From Chitinophagaceae bacterium (GTDB taxonomy: Bacteria > Bacteroidota > Bacteroidia > Chitinophagales > Chitinophagaceae): 64,000 nucleotides of DNA. The stretch lies in NCBI GenBank assembly GCA_016710935.1, contig JADJTY010000012.1, forward strand, positions 186,001-250,000. The letters are read 5' to 3'. Below the pieces are notes generated by a model. The model made no database searches. It was not told the origin of the DNA and worked only from the letters and a program-made list of their open reading frames with translations. Position 1 is the stretch's first letter. The number at the start of each line of letters is the position of its first letter. The position numbers and the translations under genes were made by a program. Of the stretch, positions 35,432 through 44,323 are shown in pieces.

Positions 35432-35800
35432 ATGGACATGGGATATTATAAAGATTGGCTGGCTTATAAAAAGGGATATGAATTGGCAATGGAAATTTTT
35501 ATGCTCTCTAAACAATTTCCTCCTGAAGAAAAATATTCTTTAACAGACCAGGTAAGAAGATCATCCAGATCTGTTTGTACCAATTTGGTGGAGGCATACC
35601 GCAGGAGGCGGTATAAAGATTATTTCATCAGCAAACTAAATGATTGTGAAACAGAAAATGCAGAAACACAAGTGTGGCTCGACTTTGCACATGATTGTAC
35701 CTATATAACAGCAGAGCAATACAGCCTGCTCACAACAAAAAATGATGAAGTAGGAAAATTGATCTGGTATATGATTAATAACCCCGATAAATTCAATTGA
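35432..35800 (+). CDS. Four-helix-bundle protein, S23 family (second copy)
   Basis: A 122-residue all-helical protein, a clear paralogue of the 33175 gene; the identical stretch covers PPEEKYSLTDQVRRSSRS and both end near MINNPDK. The N- and C-terminal helices differ more, so it is not a recent perfect duplicate. The start is ATG 35432 (ATG 35438 is also possible). No stop, frameshift or missing core residue is seen, so the coding frame seems kept by selection. It is transcribed toward the right array. Confidence 0.87.
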   Translation: MDMGYYKDWLAYKKGYELAMEIFMLSKQFPPEEKYSLTDQVRRSSRSVCTNLVEAYRRRRYKDYFISKLNDCETENAETQVWLDFAHDCTYITAEQYSLLTTKNDEVGKLIWYMINNPDKFN

Positions 35801-35810
35801 TCACATGCCT

Positions 35811-35902
35811 CTCTCCTCCGGCCTCCTACCTCCCGGCCTCCTACCTCCCGCCTCCTATCTCCCGCCTCCTACCTCCCGCCTCCTATCTCAAGCCTCTCTT
35901 CT
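35811..35902. repeat. Right heptamer array of element B
   Basis: Thirteen 7-bp units, mostly alternating CCTACCT and CCCGCCT, so a 14-bp higher-order period is visible. One unit has an extra base at 35832-35839. It is the inverse complement of the left array in type. Confidence 0.88.
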
Positions 35903-36135
35903 AACTTTTTCACATTATCAACTATCGCCTTCATAAAACGTTTGGCATGAAAGGGTGTTAATATGATCCGGCTTTTAACTTTGCTCTTGGGTGTACCGGG
36001 CATTACATTTACAAAATCAATTACAAATTCGGCATGGCTATGGGTAATGATGGCCAGGTTTGCATAGGCTCCTTCAGATACTTCTTCAGAAATTTCTATA
36101 TTGATTTGATTGGGTTGTTCGGGCAGGTTGCTCAT
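35869..36135 (-). CDS. DUF3467 domain protein
   Basis: An 88-residue protein of the DUF3467 family, found across Bacteroidota. Typical features are EGAYANLAIITHSHAEFVIDFVNVMPGTPKSKVKSRIILTPFHAKRFMKAI. Function unknown; no signal peptide or membrane segment. The start at 36135 (MSNLPEQPNQ) follows a -7 box; the longer frame from 36354 reads through a terminator. The C-terminal residues LEIGGGR and the stop are encoded by the heptamer array of element B, so the native end has apparently been replaced. Confidence 0.88.
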   Translation of the reverse strand: MSNLPEQPNQINIEISEEVSEGAYANLAIITHSHAEFVIDFVNVMPGTPKSKVKSRIILTPFHAKRFMKAIVDNVKKLEERLEIGGGR

Positions 36136-36149
36136 GTTGTATTTTTTTA

Positions 36150-36157
36150 CAAAGATA
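36150..36157 (-). promoter_or_regulatory. -7 box of the DUF3467 gene
   Basis: TATCTTTG on the minus strand lies 15 bases before ATG 36135, giving a leader of only about 10 nt. It overlaps the tail of the upstream operon's terminator. Confidence 0.55.
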
Positions 36158-36161
36158 AAAA

Positions 36162-36187
36162 CAAAGAGCCCCAATCGGGGCTCTTTG
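36162..36187 (-). terminator. Terminator of the SusC/SusD operon
   Basis: A perfect 11-bp hairpin (CAAAGAGCCCC and complement, 4-base loop) followed by TTTTTAT on the minus strand, 28 bases past the DUF1735 gene. Confidence 0.9.
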
Positions 36188-36214
36188 TAAAAAAGTATTT
36201 TAAAGCTATCGAAA

Positions 36215-37210
36215 TTACCTTGGTCCTTTATATTTATAAACAACTTGGTAATCTCTGGTTGTAGCTGTTGGGTTCCACCTCCAGTTAAGATCAAAAGTTT
36301 TGGTAGCAGGAATGTATTTACAGGTATATCCCGGGAAATTAGCAAATGTTGCATTACCTAAACACATTGATGATACCAGGTTTGTAGCTGGATCTACAGT
36401 AATTCTAACTCCGTCTATGCCAGCCACACCTGAATTAGGCGTAGTTAAGAAAGACCAGGTCATACGACCAGGCTGATTAGAATTAGGTATACCCACGGTA
36501 TATGCTCCTGTTGTGAACAAGTATACATCATCATTACCAGCGCCTAATGGTCCGGTTAAGTTATCGCAGCATACTGGATTAGTTGGACCAGGGCCACTAT
36601 ACCTTTGTACAAAACCTGATTCAACAGAATAAATACCATCGTAAGCATTTTTAGCACCAATTTCTATAACCATAGATTTTTGTGTAGATAATTTAGCACC
36701 CTGATCTGCAGTTAAAACAGTAAAACCTAAGCCATAGACAAAGCTGGGATTCATAACCGTAGCATCCGGCACGGTTACAAAAATTGATTTAGAAAATTCA
36801 CCAGGCTGGAAAGTGATGGTAAAAGTACCACCCTCGCCTCCGGTCTTAACTCCACCAGCAACAGCCACGGTATACCAGGCTACCGGCAATTTAAATTTGT
36901 TCGTAGAACCTGCAGCCCAGGCAGTCACAGCAGCAGTATCATCCTTCACGGTTACTACCATTACTTTATTCAATTCGGTTTCGCTTGGTATATCTCTGCG
37001 AACTTCAACTGCCAATATTTTAGTTGGCGTATTTACAAAGTCAATAGGTTTTGACGATGTAGCAGCTGGTGTACCGCCACCCAGTAATTTAACCAGCGTT
37101 TGGCCGGCATCCCCTAAAGGAGTGGCCACTTTAGCCTTTTTACAGGCGGTAAAAACCAAAGATAACATTGCTACCACAGCAAGGCTCTTTGTAAGGTTTA
37201 AATATTTCAT
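36215..37210 (-). CDS. DUF1735-like surface lipoprotein of a Sus operon
   Basis: A 331-residue lipoprotein (lipobox VFTAC, Cys23). Residues about 60-180 resemble the BT_3987-type DUF1735 domain (TKILAVEVRRDIPSETELNKVMVVTV ... GTFTITFQPGEFSKSIFVTVPDA), an Ig-like domain common next to SusD genes. The C-terminal part (YDGIYSVESGFVQRYSG ... FDLNWRWNPTATTRDYQVVYKYKG) is a beta-domain of unknown ligand. It is the third gene after SusC and SusD, so it probably captures or presents the same nutrient. No glycoside hydrolase or peptidase lies in the operon, so the substrate is open. Confidence 0.8.
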   Translation of the reverse strand: MKYLNLTKSLAVVAMLSLVFTACKKAKVATPLGDAGQTLVKLLGGGTPAATSSKPIDFVNTPTKILAVEVRRDIPSETELNKVMVVTVKDDTAAVTAWAAGSTNKFKLPVAWYTVAVAGGVKTGGEGGTFTITFQPGEFSKSIFVTVPDATVMNPSFVYGLGFTVLTADQGAKLSTQKSMVIEIGAKNAYDGIYSVESGFVQRYSGPGPTNPVCCDNLTGPLGAGNDDVYLFTTGAYTVGIPNSNQPGRMTWSFLTTPNSGVAGIDGVRITVDPATNLVSSMCLGNATFANFPGYTCKYIPATKTFDLNWRWNPTATTRDYQVVYKYKGPR

Positions 37211-37290
37211 ATTAAGTGATTTTGTATTTGTTTACGAAATTTATGTAATAAACCATTCCGGTATAAACCGGAATGGTTTAAAATTTCTTA

Positions 37291-38808
37291 TTAGTTATCC
37301 CACCAAACTTTGGTTTCCTGTACATCTCCGCCTATTGCAGCAGCAGCTGCTGTTGTATTTGCGTTGTTAAGCGAATATGAGTTGCTTCCGTAGGTATAAC
37401 GGTTTACAAATTTACCGGTTTTAAACCTGGTTTCTTTTAAATTTGGTACACCTGTTCTTCTTTGAGTAGCCCAACCTTCGTTACCGTTAGGGAAAGCAGC
37501 GATCCAGTATTGTAAAGCAATACGCTTTAATTTATCCGGCGTAGCTGCATCCTGTATATTATTATCAGCAACCCTGAAATTATCATAAGGCGCTGTACCT
37601 GCTCCAACACTTCCTGGTACACCCGCACCGGTATTGTAATTAGCAGCACCAGCTAAGTAAGTTCCTGGCATAGCTACACCCCAATCCTCATAAGAAGCAG
37701 TAATACCTGCATTATAATCAGCTTCAGCACTGCCTGCTATCCAACCCCTTTCTTTAGCTTCAGCTCTTGCCAACAAAACCAAAGAAGCACCAATTACAGT
37801 TACAGGTGAAGCTGGTTGCCTGTAACTTAAGGCCAATACCCTTGACTGAGCATTACCTACACTGTTACCATATTGAACAGCCAGATCCCTGGTTAAACCA
37901 TAAGGAAACATAGGGCCGGGGGTACCAAAGGCAGTAGAACGTGAATCAGCAAGGCCACCTAATATATCTCCCATTGTTTTGCTGGAAGCATAATCATCAC
38001 GTGTTTGGTAAGTTAAATACCATGGGTTTTGAAATGCACCGCCTGGATATCTAAGAGTAGCATTATCTGCGTTTGTAGCAATATGAGGACCAGCTGCTGC
38101 ATCAGCAAATTCTACAGCGGCTTTTCCGCCTGCTGCAGGATATTTGTTTGTAAGGCGCATAGACATCAACATACGTAAACTATTACCCAGTTTAGTCCAT
38201 TTTAACATATCTCCTCCGTAAAGTACATCTCCTTTAATTGGAGTACCGTTATCAAAACCGGCAATTGCCTCTTTACATTCTTTGATCATAGAGAAATAAA
38301 TATCTTCCTGCTTATCAAACTTTGGAGTCAGGTTACCTGCACCCTGTAAAGCTTCGCTGTAAGGAACATCTCCCCAGGCGTCAGTAACTGTCCAGAAGAT
38401 ATAGGCCTTTAAAATACGGGCAATACCGATTTGATTTGCATTTGATCCGTTGGCAGATGCACTACCTGCAGATTTTGGATCGCTATTGTAATCTATGATC
38501 GTTTGCAGATCCTGCAATGGGCCTGAATAGGTTGGAGCATGCTCCAGTAAAGGCAATGCATACAGTGATGTTTCAGTATACTGGTTCTCAGAAACATACT
38601 GAGCATATACAGCTCTTCTGAGATTTGATGCAAAACCACCTAACTGCGACTGGACATTGGTAAGTAATGCAGATGTAACAGGGGTAGTGATACCATTAGG
38701 ATTTTGGTTTAGAGTTCCAAAGTCTGTCATTTTAGCACATCCCGTACCCAGCAACCCCAACGAAATGAGGGCTGCTCCGGTTATTTTTTTTATTGAAATA
38801 TTTTTCAT
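37291..38808 (-). CDS. SusD/RagB-family nutrient-binding lipoprotein
   Basis: A 505-residue outer-membrane lipoprotein (lipobox LGTGC, Cys24) of the SusD-like type 2 group. Typical stretches are DFGTLNQNPNGITTPVTSALLTNVQSQLG near the start, DAWGDVPYSEALQG near residue 140, LLARAEAKERGWI near 355 and the final region with NEGWATQRRTGVPNL. It caps the SusC barrel and binds substrate before uptake. The gene is 71 bases downstream of susC. Confidence 0.92.
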   Translation of the reverse strand: MKNISIKKITGAALISLGLLGTGCAKMTDFGTLNQNPNGITTPVTSALLTNVQSQLGGFASNLRRAVYAQYVSENQYTETSLYALPLLEHAPTYSGPLQDLQTIIDYNSDPKSAGSASANGSNANQIGIARILKAYIFWTVTDAWGDVPYSEALQGAGNLTPKFDKQEDIYFSMIKECKEAIAGFDNGTPIKGDVLYGGDMLKWTKLGNSLRMLMSMRLTNKYPAAGGKAAVEFADAAAGPHIATNADNATLRYPGGAFQNPWYLTYQTRDDYASSKTMGDILGGLADSRSTAFGTPGPMFPYGLTRDLAVQYGNSVGNAQSRVLALSYRQPASPVTVIGASLVLLARAEAKERGWIAGSAEADYNAGITASYEDWGVAMPGTYLAGAANYNTGAGVPGSVGAGTAPYDNFRVADNNIQDAATPDKLKRIALQYWIAAFPNGNEGWATQRRTGVPNLKETRFKTGKFVNRYTYGSNSYSLNNANTTAAAAAIGGDVQETKVWWDN

Positions 38809-38879
38809 CTTTTATATTTTTTTTAGTTTATAAACGCAAAATTAAGTTTGAAGCGTCCTTACTATTGTTAAGGAATCTC

Positions 38880-41800
38880 TTAGAATCCTAATTTTAAGTT
38901 AACACCAACTGATCTTGTACCTGGTAACTGACCATCTTCACCATAAACATTACTGATCTCTGATGGATCAAAACCTTTATCCTCAGACCAGATCAACCAT
39001 GGGTTACGTGATACTACTGAGAAAACAGCTGTTTTCACGAATTTACCCATTCCCAGTTTTTCAACAGGAAGTCTGTAACCTAAACTTAACTCTCTTAACT
39101 TAACAAAAGACAAAGAATATATATTGTCTTCAGCAATACTCGCGTTTCTGAACTGGTGGAAATAAGTCTGTCCATCAACATAGTAATCAACTGCCTTACC
39201 TGTAGCGTCTACACCAAATACGTGTACACCACCACCATCAGCAACCGGGTCACGCAAAGGAATACCACGATCGTTCAGCTCGGCTGTACGTGCAGTTAAA
39301 CCAGAGAAAGTTCCCCAATGATCTGATAAAGAGAAGAATTTACCACCAATAGAATAATCAATATTCACATTAAGGGTAAAGTTCTTGAAGATGTTGAAGG
39401 TATTTTGAATACCACCGGTATAATTAGGTAGTACGCTACCAAATTTCTTATCTGCTTCACGAATAAATAAACCTGCAGCAGTTAACTCTGGTACACCATT
39501 TACTCTTTTAATACCACCGCCAAACATTTGACCCCATGGTTGTCCTATTTCATTTACTGCATAAGCAGCAGAAGAACCAGAGAATGCTCCTGTAGCTAAG
39601 TTCAGCCTTTTGATATCACCAAAGATTGATACCACTTCATTTTTCACCAGGTATCCCCAGGTTGCTGAGATCTCCCAAGCCAGGTTTTTAGATTGGATAG
39701 GTTTGATGAAACCTTGAATATCCCAGCCTTTCTTAGCAATTTCACCGGCATTTTTAGAAATAAAGTTATAACCTGTAGATTGATCCACCGTTACGTTAAC
39801 CGGGAAGTTCTTGTTTGTTCTGTCCCAATAAGTAACATTAAAACCGATCCTGTTTTTAAGGAACCTCATTTCCAAACCAATTTCCTTTTCTGTATTTACA
39901 GCACCCTGTAAAGCAGGATCAACTAAGTTGCCTGGTACAGAAGTAACGATATTGCCAACATTATTGGCTTGCCACTGTTGTGTACCAATAGCGTAAGTAG
40001 AATTCAACTGGTAGATACCCAGTGTATTCAATAATTGTCCCATAGATCCCCTGATCTTACCATAGCTGATAAATGGAACTGCATTCCTGATCAGATCGCT
40101 GAATACAAAAGACAGACCACCTGATTTAGAATCAATGTAATTGTCCTGAGGCTCTGTTGAGGTATAATCCCTACGATAAGAACCTTCAATGAATAAGAAG
40201 TTACGGAAACCGATATCAGCACGAACGAATAAACTACGACGTTGGAACTGATTACGTGTATTACCGTAGTTGATATTATTTTTTGAATTTGCCAAAGCGT
40301 ATAAACCCGGTGCGCTTAAACCGCCCAATGTATTGGCATTAACGCCCCTGAATTTAGTTTTGAACACATCAAAACCTCCCTGTGCATTAACCTGGAAGCT
40401 TTTGATCTTTTTGCTGTACATCAATAATCCCTCATAGTTCTGGCGATCACTGAATGTGTTGTTAGTACCATATGCTGCAAATGCATTTCCTTCATAAGGG
40501 TTAAATGACATCTGGTTGGCGCTTGCCTCAAGCTCACTCTTATAAATAACCTCCTGGTTGGTGGTTAACTGTTGCTTACGGTAAGTAGCTTTAATTTTAA
40601 GGTCGTTATTGATCTTATAAGTTAATGATACATCTCCAAAAAGCCTGTCTCTTCTGATACTGTTGTTAATATTATCGAAATACTGGTACATATTATACCA
40701 ATAGTTACCGCCCCATGATTTTCTAGGGTTGGTAGGATCGTAAGCATCCGGGTTATTTTTATTCCAGCTTGCAAAAACACCTTCAGGGCTTGTAAGGGTT
40801 CTTAATTCTTTCATTTTTCCCATGTCAAGGTCTCTGTGAAACCACTGGCCAAATGAACCTGTTGACTGGTTAGAATATCCGTCATCACTTTCTGTGTTGG
40901 TGTTTTCAGCTATATAGTTAAAGTTAATACCCAATGTAAAGCGTGTGCTTAATTCAGCAGTAGCATTCACATTTAATGTATGACGCTTTAAATATTCATT
41001 GGGGGTAATACCTTTAATATCAAGGTTTGTATAAGATGCCCTTAAATTTAAATTATCAGTAGCTTTTGAAAAAGCAACGTTGGTTGTTCTGGTAACACCT
41101 GTTTCCCAGAAATCACGTACGTTTGTTGGTTGAGGTGTAAGTTTGGTTGTTTTGAACGCATACTCACTTCCTGGATACCATGCATACCAGGGAATGTGCT
41201 CCTGGCCTGCCATACGTGGACCCCAGCTTGCATCATCAGAATAGTCATGATAATATTTACCATCCAGGGCTTTCCATGCAATAGGCTGACCTGCCTTATA
41301 TTGATAAAGCGATAAATCGCCGTTTGCACCACCAGCATATGAATTCTGGTAATCAGGCACTATATATACATTATCAAATTGAACACCCAGATTTAATTCC
41401 AAGCCAATTCCTTTTTGTCCTTTTTTAGCTTTTTTCAAAGTCATTACAATCGCACCATTTGATCCGTCGGGACCAAACAAGGCAGCAGCTGCAGGACCCT
41501 GAAGTATAGAATAATCTTCTATATCATCGGGATTGATATCAGCACCACTTGGCATAATTGTACCATCTACTACATATAAAGCACCGCCTCCTACTCCTAA
41601 ACCATTCTCACCACGTAAACGAACTACCGACTCAGCACCTAATTTAGCTACTGACTGGCTACGAACCTGTGCGCCTGCAACTTTACCCGCCAAAGCGTTG
41701 GTAACGTTTGTCTGACGAATGGTGTTAACCTGGTCTCCGGTTAGGTTTTGAACGTTTGCAGAAGTACTTCTTCCGGTACGTCTGATTCCAAAAGCACTGG

Positions 41801-42125
41801 TTACAACAACTTCTTTAATGTCTGTTCCTGCACCTTTTTCCAGCACGGTATTTAAAACAGTTTGAGTACCTACAGGTACTTCTGTTGTTTTAAAACTTGC
41901 TCCGGAAATCTCTAAAATTGCATTGGGGTTTACTCTGATCGAGTAGGCTCCATTTGCATCGGCAGAAACACCGGTATTAGTTCCTTTTACTTTTACAGAC
42001 GCAAAAGAAATCGGGTTACCGTCTATATCGACAACCTTGCCGGTCACCACGCGGCTTTGGGCAAATGCCAATACCCCACAGAGCATCAACATTGTAAACA
42101 GTGATAAAAATCTTCTCATGTGCAT
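38880..42125 (-). CDS. SusC/RagA-family TonB-linked outer membrane transporter
   Basis: A 1081-residue TonB-dependent importer. The signal peptide ends at LAFAQ. Residues about 25-105 form the N-terminal carboxypeptidase-regulatory-like domain (VVTGKVVDIDGNPISFASVKVKGTNTG). The SusC plug follows (EVVVTSAFGIRRTGRST ... VRLRGENGLGVGGGALYVVDGTIM). A long beta-barrel ends GVNLKLGF with a terminal Phe. With SusD it forms the pedal-bin type transporter. ATG 42125 or the ATG two codons on are both plausible starts. It heads a three-gene operon. Confidence 0.95.
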   Translation of the reverse strand: MHMRRFLSLFTMLMLCGVLAFAQSRVVTGKVVDIDGNPISFASVKVKGTNTGVSADANGAYSIRVNPNAILEISGASFKTTEVPVGTQTVLNTVLEKGAGTDIKEVVVTSAFGIRRTGRSTSANVQNLTGDQVNTIRQTNVTNALAGKVAGAQVRSQSVAKLGAESVVRLRGENGLGVGGGALYVVDGTIMPSGADINPDDIEDYSILQGPAAAALFGPDGSNGAIVMTLKKAKKGQKGIGLELNLGVQFDNVYIVPDYQNSYAGGANGDLSLYQYKAGQPIAWKALDGKYYHDYSDDASWGPRMAGQEHIPWYAWYPGSEYAFKTTKLTPQPTNVRDFWETGVTRTTNVAFSKATDNLNLRASYTNLDIKGITPNEYLKRHTLNVNATAELSTRFTLGINFNYIAENTNTESDDGYSNQSTGSFGQWFHRDLDMGKMKELRTLTSPEGVFASWNKNNPDAYDPTNPRKSWGGNYWYNMYQYFDNINNSIRRDRLFGDVSLTYKINNDLKIKATYRKQQLTTNQEVIYKSELEASANQMSFNPYEGNAFAAYGTNNTFSDRQNYEGLLMYSKKIKSFQVNAQGGFDVFKTKFRGVNANTLGGLSAPGLYALANSKNNINYGNTRNQFQRRSLFVRADIGFRNFLFIEGSYRRDYTSTEPQDNYIDSKSGGLSFVFSDLIRNAVPFISYGKIRGSMGQLLNTLGIYQLNSTYAIGTQQWQANNVGNIVTSVPGNLVDPALQGAVNTEKEIGLEMRFLKNRIGFNVTYWDRTNKNFPVNVTVDQSTGYNFISKNAGEIAKKGWDIQGFIKPIQSKNLAWEISATWGYLVKNEVVSIFGDIKRLNLATGAFSGSSAAYAVNEIGQPWGQMFGGGIKRVNGVPELTAAGLFIREADKKFGSVLPNYTGGIQNTFNIFKNFTLNVNIDYSIGGKFFSLSDHWGTFSGLTARTAELNDRGIPLRDPVADGGGVHVFGVDATGKAVDYYVDGQTYFHQFRNASIAEDNIYSLSFVKLRELSLGYRLPVEKLGMGKFVKTAVFSVVSRNPWLIWSEDKGFDPSEISNVYGEDGQLPGTRSVGVNLKLGF

Positions 42126-42262
42126 TTAATTAAGTTTAATGATGTGTAAAAATAAGGATAATTTCTTAACGTCAAAATAATGTTAAATTAATTTTCCAAA
42201 GTGTTTTATCCCTTGTAAGGACAATTTCCTTTTTTAAATAGCTGCTTTACTTCCAAAATTTG

Positions 42263-44323
42263 TTAAAATTTGTATTGCACCTGCAGTTTAATTTCGCTTT
42301 TAGTGTTTGTATTGATCTCGTCTAAACCACTACCAATAAGGGTTTTATCGGTATACAGGCTCTGGGCCCATTTTATCCAAAGTGTAATTTTTTTGTTAAC
42401 ATCATAATTTAAATTTATATAATATCTTAGTCCCTTATCATAAAATACCGGTATAGAAAAACTATATAAAATATCATTTTCGTAGGCATAAAGCCGGCTA
42501 TTATACCCATCCGTTTCAAAATACTGCAGCCGGATGCCTCCCGAAAGGGATTTCAGCATCGGTTTATATATAAAATCAATATATGTTAAGAACCCCTGTT
42601 CGGCTGCTACTCCTTTTTTATCAAACCATATAATTTCAGTTCGGTTGCGGAGGGTAATACTTTTATTTAGCTTATAACTGACCTGGGTTCGCCAGTTCTT
42701 TTTGGGTTGCTGCACAACCGGCGAGGTAGTAAATTGCCCGGGATTTACATTGATGGATTTTGATTCGGCATGATACCGGGTATACATTTCCAGCTGTTTA
42801 TTGGGTTTATAAGTCAACTGTAGCAGATAATCGGATCCCGCAGCTGGTGCATCCACCCGGTACCGCAGCCAGGGAAACTTATAAAGATCTGCATAGGCAT
42901 CTATGCGCCAGGCCTGATGGGGCCGGACGGAAATACCGGCATACAATCCTTTTTCATTGGTTGGATACGTGTTTTCGGTGAATGCCGTTGCATAAAGCGA
43001 TTGAAACGATCTTGAAATATTGCGGTACAACAAGCTTACATCAATCTTTGAAGAAGCACTGATAAGCAAGCCATTGATAAAAGCTTTATCAAAACCTGAA
43101 CTAACCGCCGCTTCGCCAAACAGGTGCAGGTTCTTAAAAGTATAACTGTAATCAATGCTGTAATTACCAAAACTGCTGCCGTTCAATGCATATACATTAT
43201 AAGGATCAGCAGGCTTTATCAACGGAAGTTTAAACCGGTATTGAATACCATTGATGCCTACCTGCAATTGCCTGTACCGGTAGGAAAGATTGCCTCCGAA
43301 TGCCAGCTGTCTTTGAACCGCCTTATCGGCTGTTTCACTTTTGGTACGGTGATAACCGGAGGTTTGGAGGGAAGAAATAAAATCATCGGGTGTTTGCGAT
43401 GTATCTGAAACCAGGTTGGCATCCAGGTTTCTGTACGAGCCAAATACAGTAAGCTGCCAGTTCTTTTTGGCAAGCGTTATTCCCAGCCCCCTGTGAAAAT
43501 TAATTTCGCCTGCAGAATGATATGGCCGCAAAACCGCTGCTTCTCTTTTTACATTGATCACGTCTGCACTTTTTTTAAAAGCCAGGCTTTGCCATTGTAT
43601 GAGTCCCTGGCCCAGGTTTACCGTAAAATCGCCCACGGCCAACGAATGGATGATACCCATTTTACGAACAAATATATGAGCCGAATAAAAATCAAAACCC
43701 AGTTTTTGTTTTCCTTTAAAAAATTGTTCCCCTGCATCTTTTTCTGCCACGATACCATACTGAAAAAGATCCCGGAAGGTATAGGTATACCTGAGCAAAT
43801 ATTTTTGTGGAGAGCCGGGATAAAAATTAGTGGCGGTTGATGAATCCAGCAGGTATCCTTTTGAACGTTCAAGTACCTGTGATGCCCTGACAAGCAAACT
43901 GTGTTCACCATTTTTGAATCTTTGTTTCAGCGTAACCGATGCCGGAACACGTATACTAACGTTTACGTATAAACTTAATTTTTGAATGGTAGCAATATCC
44001 CAGCCGGGTACTGCCTGCAATTCGTACAGGTCGATCAATTTGCCAACCAGGTTGCGGTACACAATAAAATTTTGCACCTGCAGCGGCGTTAACATACGCA
44101 ACTGGCTTAATGCAGCCGCATCTGCCTCATTCAGCGCTATGGGGTTTTTAATATACTGAACCATTTGCTGCAGGTACCCATCGTCTTCTGTTTCTATATC
44201 CTCATTATTTTCTGTAATATTTTCAAGTTGCTGTTCTGTATTGGTTGTAACGGGTTCGGTTACCTGTGCAGCAATATCTGCAGTAACCAAAAACAAAATA
44301 AACCAGGTAAAAATTATTTTCAT
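42263..44323 (-). CDS. Outer membrane beta-barrel with N-terminal ComEA-like helix-hairpin-helix
   Basis: A 686-residue exported protein. After the signal peptide (ending DIAAQ) and an acidic stretch, residues about 55-120 form helix-hairpin-helix motifs (ALNEADAAALSQLRMLTPLQVQNFIVYRNLVGKLIDLYELQAVPGWD), like ComEA DNA-binding repeats. Residues about 140-686 alternate strands of a large outer-membrane barrel and end KLQVQYKF. This architecture is conserved in Bacteroidota but its function is unknown; a link to DNA handling is only suggested by the HhH. Its start overlaps the end of the next gene upstream by 4 bases. Confidence 0.82.
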   Translation of the reverse strand: MKIIFTWFILFLVTADIAAQVTEPVTTNTEQQLENITENNEDIETEDDGYLQQMVQYIKNPIALNEADAAALSQLRMLTPLQVQNFIVYRNLVGKLIDLYELQAVPGWDIATIQKLSLYVNVSIRVPASVTLKQRFKNGEHSLLVRASQVLERSKGYLLDSSTATNFYPGSPQKYLLRYTYTFRDLFQYGIVAEKDAGEQFFKGKQKLGFDFYSAHIFVRKMGIIHSLAVGDFTVNLGQGLIQWQSLAFKKSADVINVKREAAVLRPYHSAGEINFHRGLGITLAKKNWQLTVFGSYRNLDANLVSDTSQTPDDFISSLQTSGYHRTKSETADKAVQRQLAFGGNLSYRYRQLQVGINGIQYRFKLPLIKPADPYNVYALNGSSFGNYSIDYSYTFKNLHLFGEAAVSSGFDKAFINGLLISASSKIDVSLLYRNISRSFQSLYATAFTENTYPTNEKGLYAGISVRPHQAWRIDAYADLYKFPWLRYRVDAPAAGSDYLLQLTYKPNKQLEMYTRYHAESKSINVNPGQFTTSPVVQQPKKNWRTQVSYKLNKSITLRNRTEIIWFDKKGVAAEQGFLTYIDFIYKPMLKSLSGGIRLQYFETDGYNSRLYAYENDILYSFSIPVFYDKGLRYYINLNYDVNKKITLWIKWAQSLYTDKTLIGSGLDEINTNTKSEIKLQVQYKF

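Larger units (their letters stand above)
35373..35902. mobile_element. Candidate heptamer-bounded element B carrying an S23-type gene
   Basis: A five-unit left array (35373-35407) and a thirteen-unit inverted right array (35811-35902) enclose the second S23-type gene. The left end abuts the radC stop and the right end runs into the DUF3467 gene and supplies its last codons. The element therefore lies between two convergent gene ends. Confidence 0.5.

Noticed and set aside
33175..35800. Diversity-generating retroelement (S23 proteins resemble Avd)
   Set aside because: No reverse transcriptase and no template/variable repeat pair were seen near either gene.
36813..37370. 185-residue + strand ORF
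   Set aside because: It is opposite the DUF1735 and SusD genes and has shadow-frame composition with no known motif.
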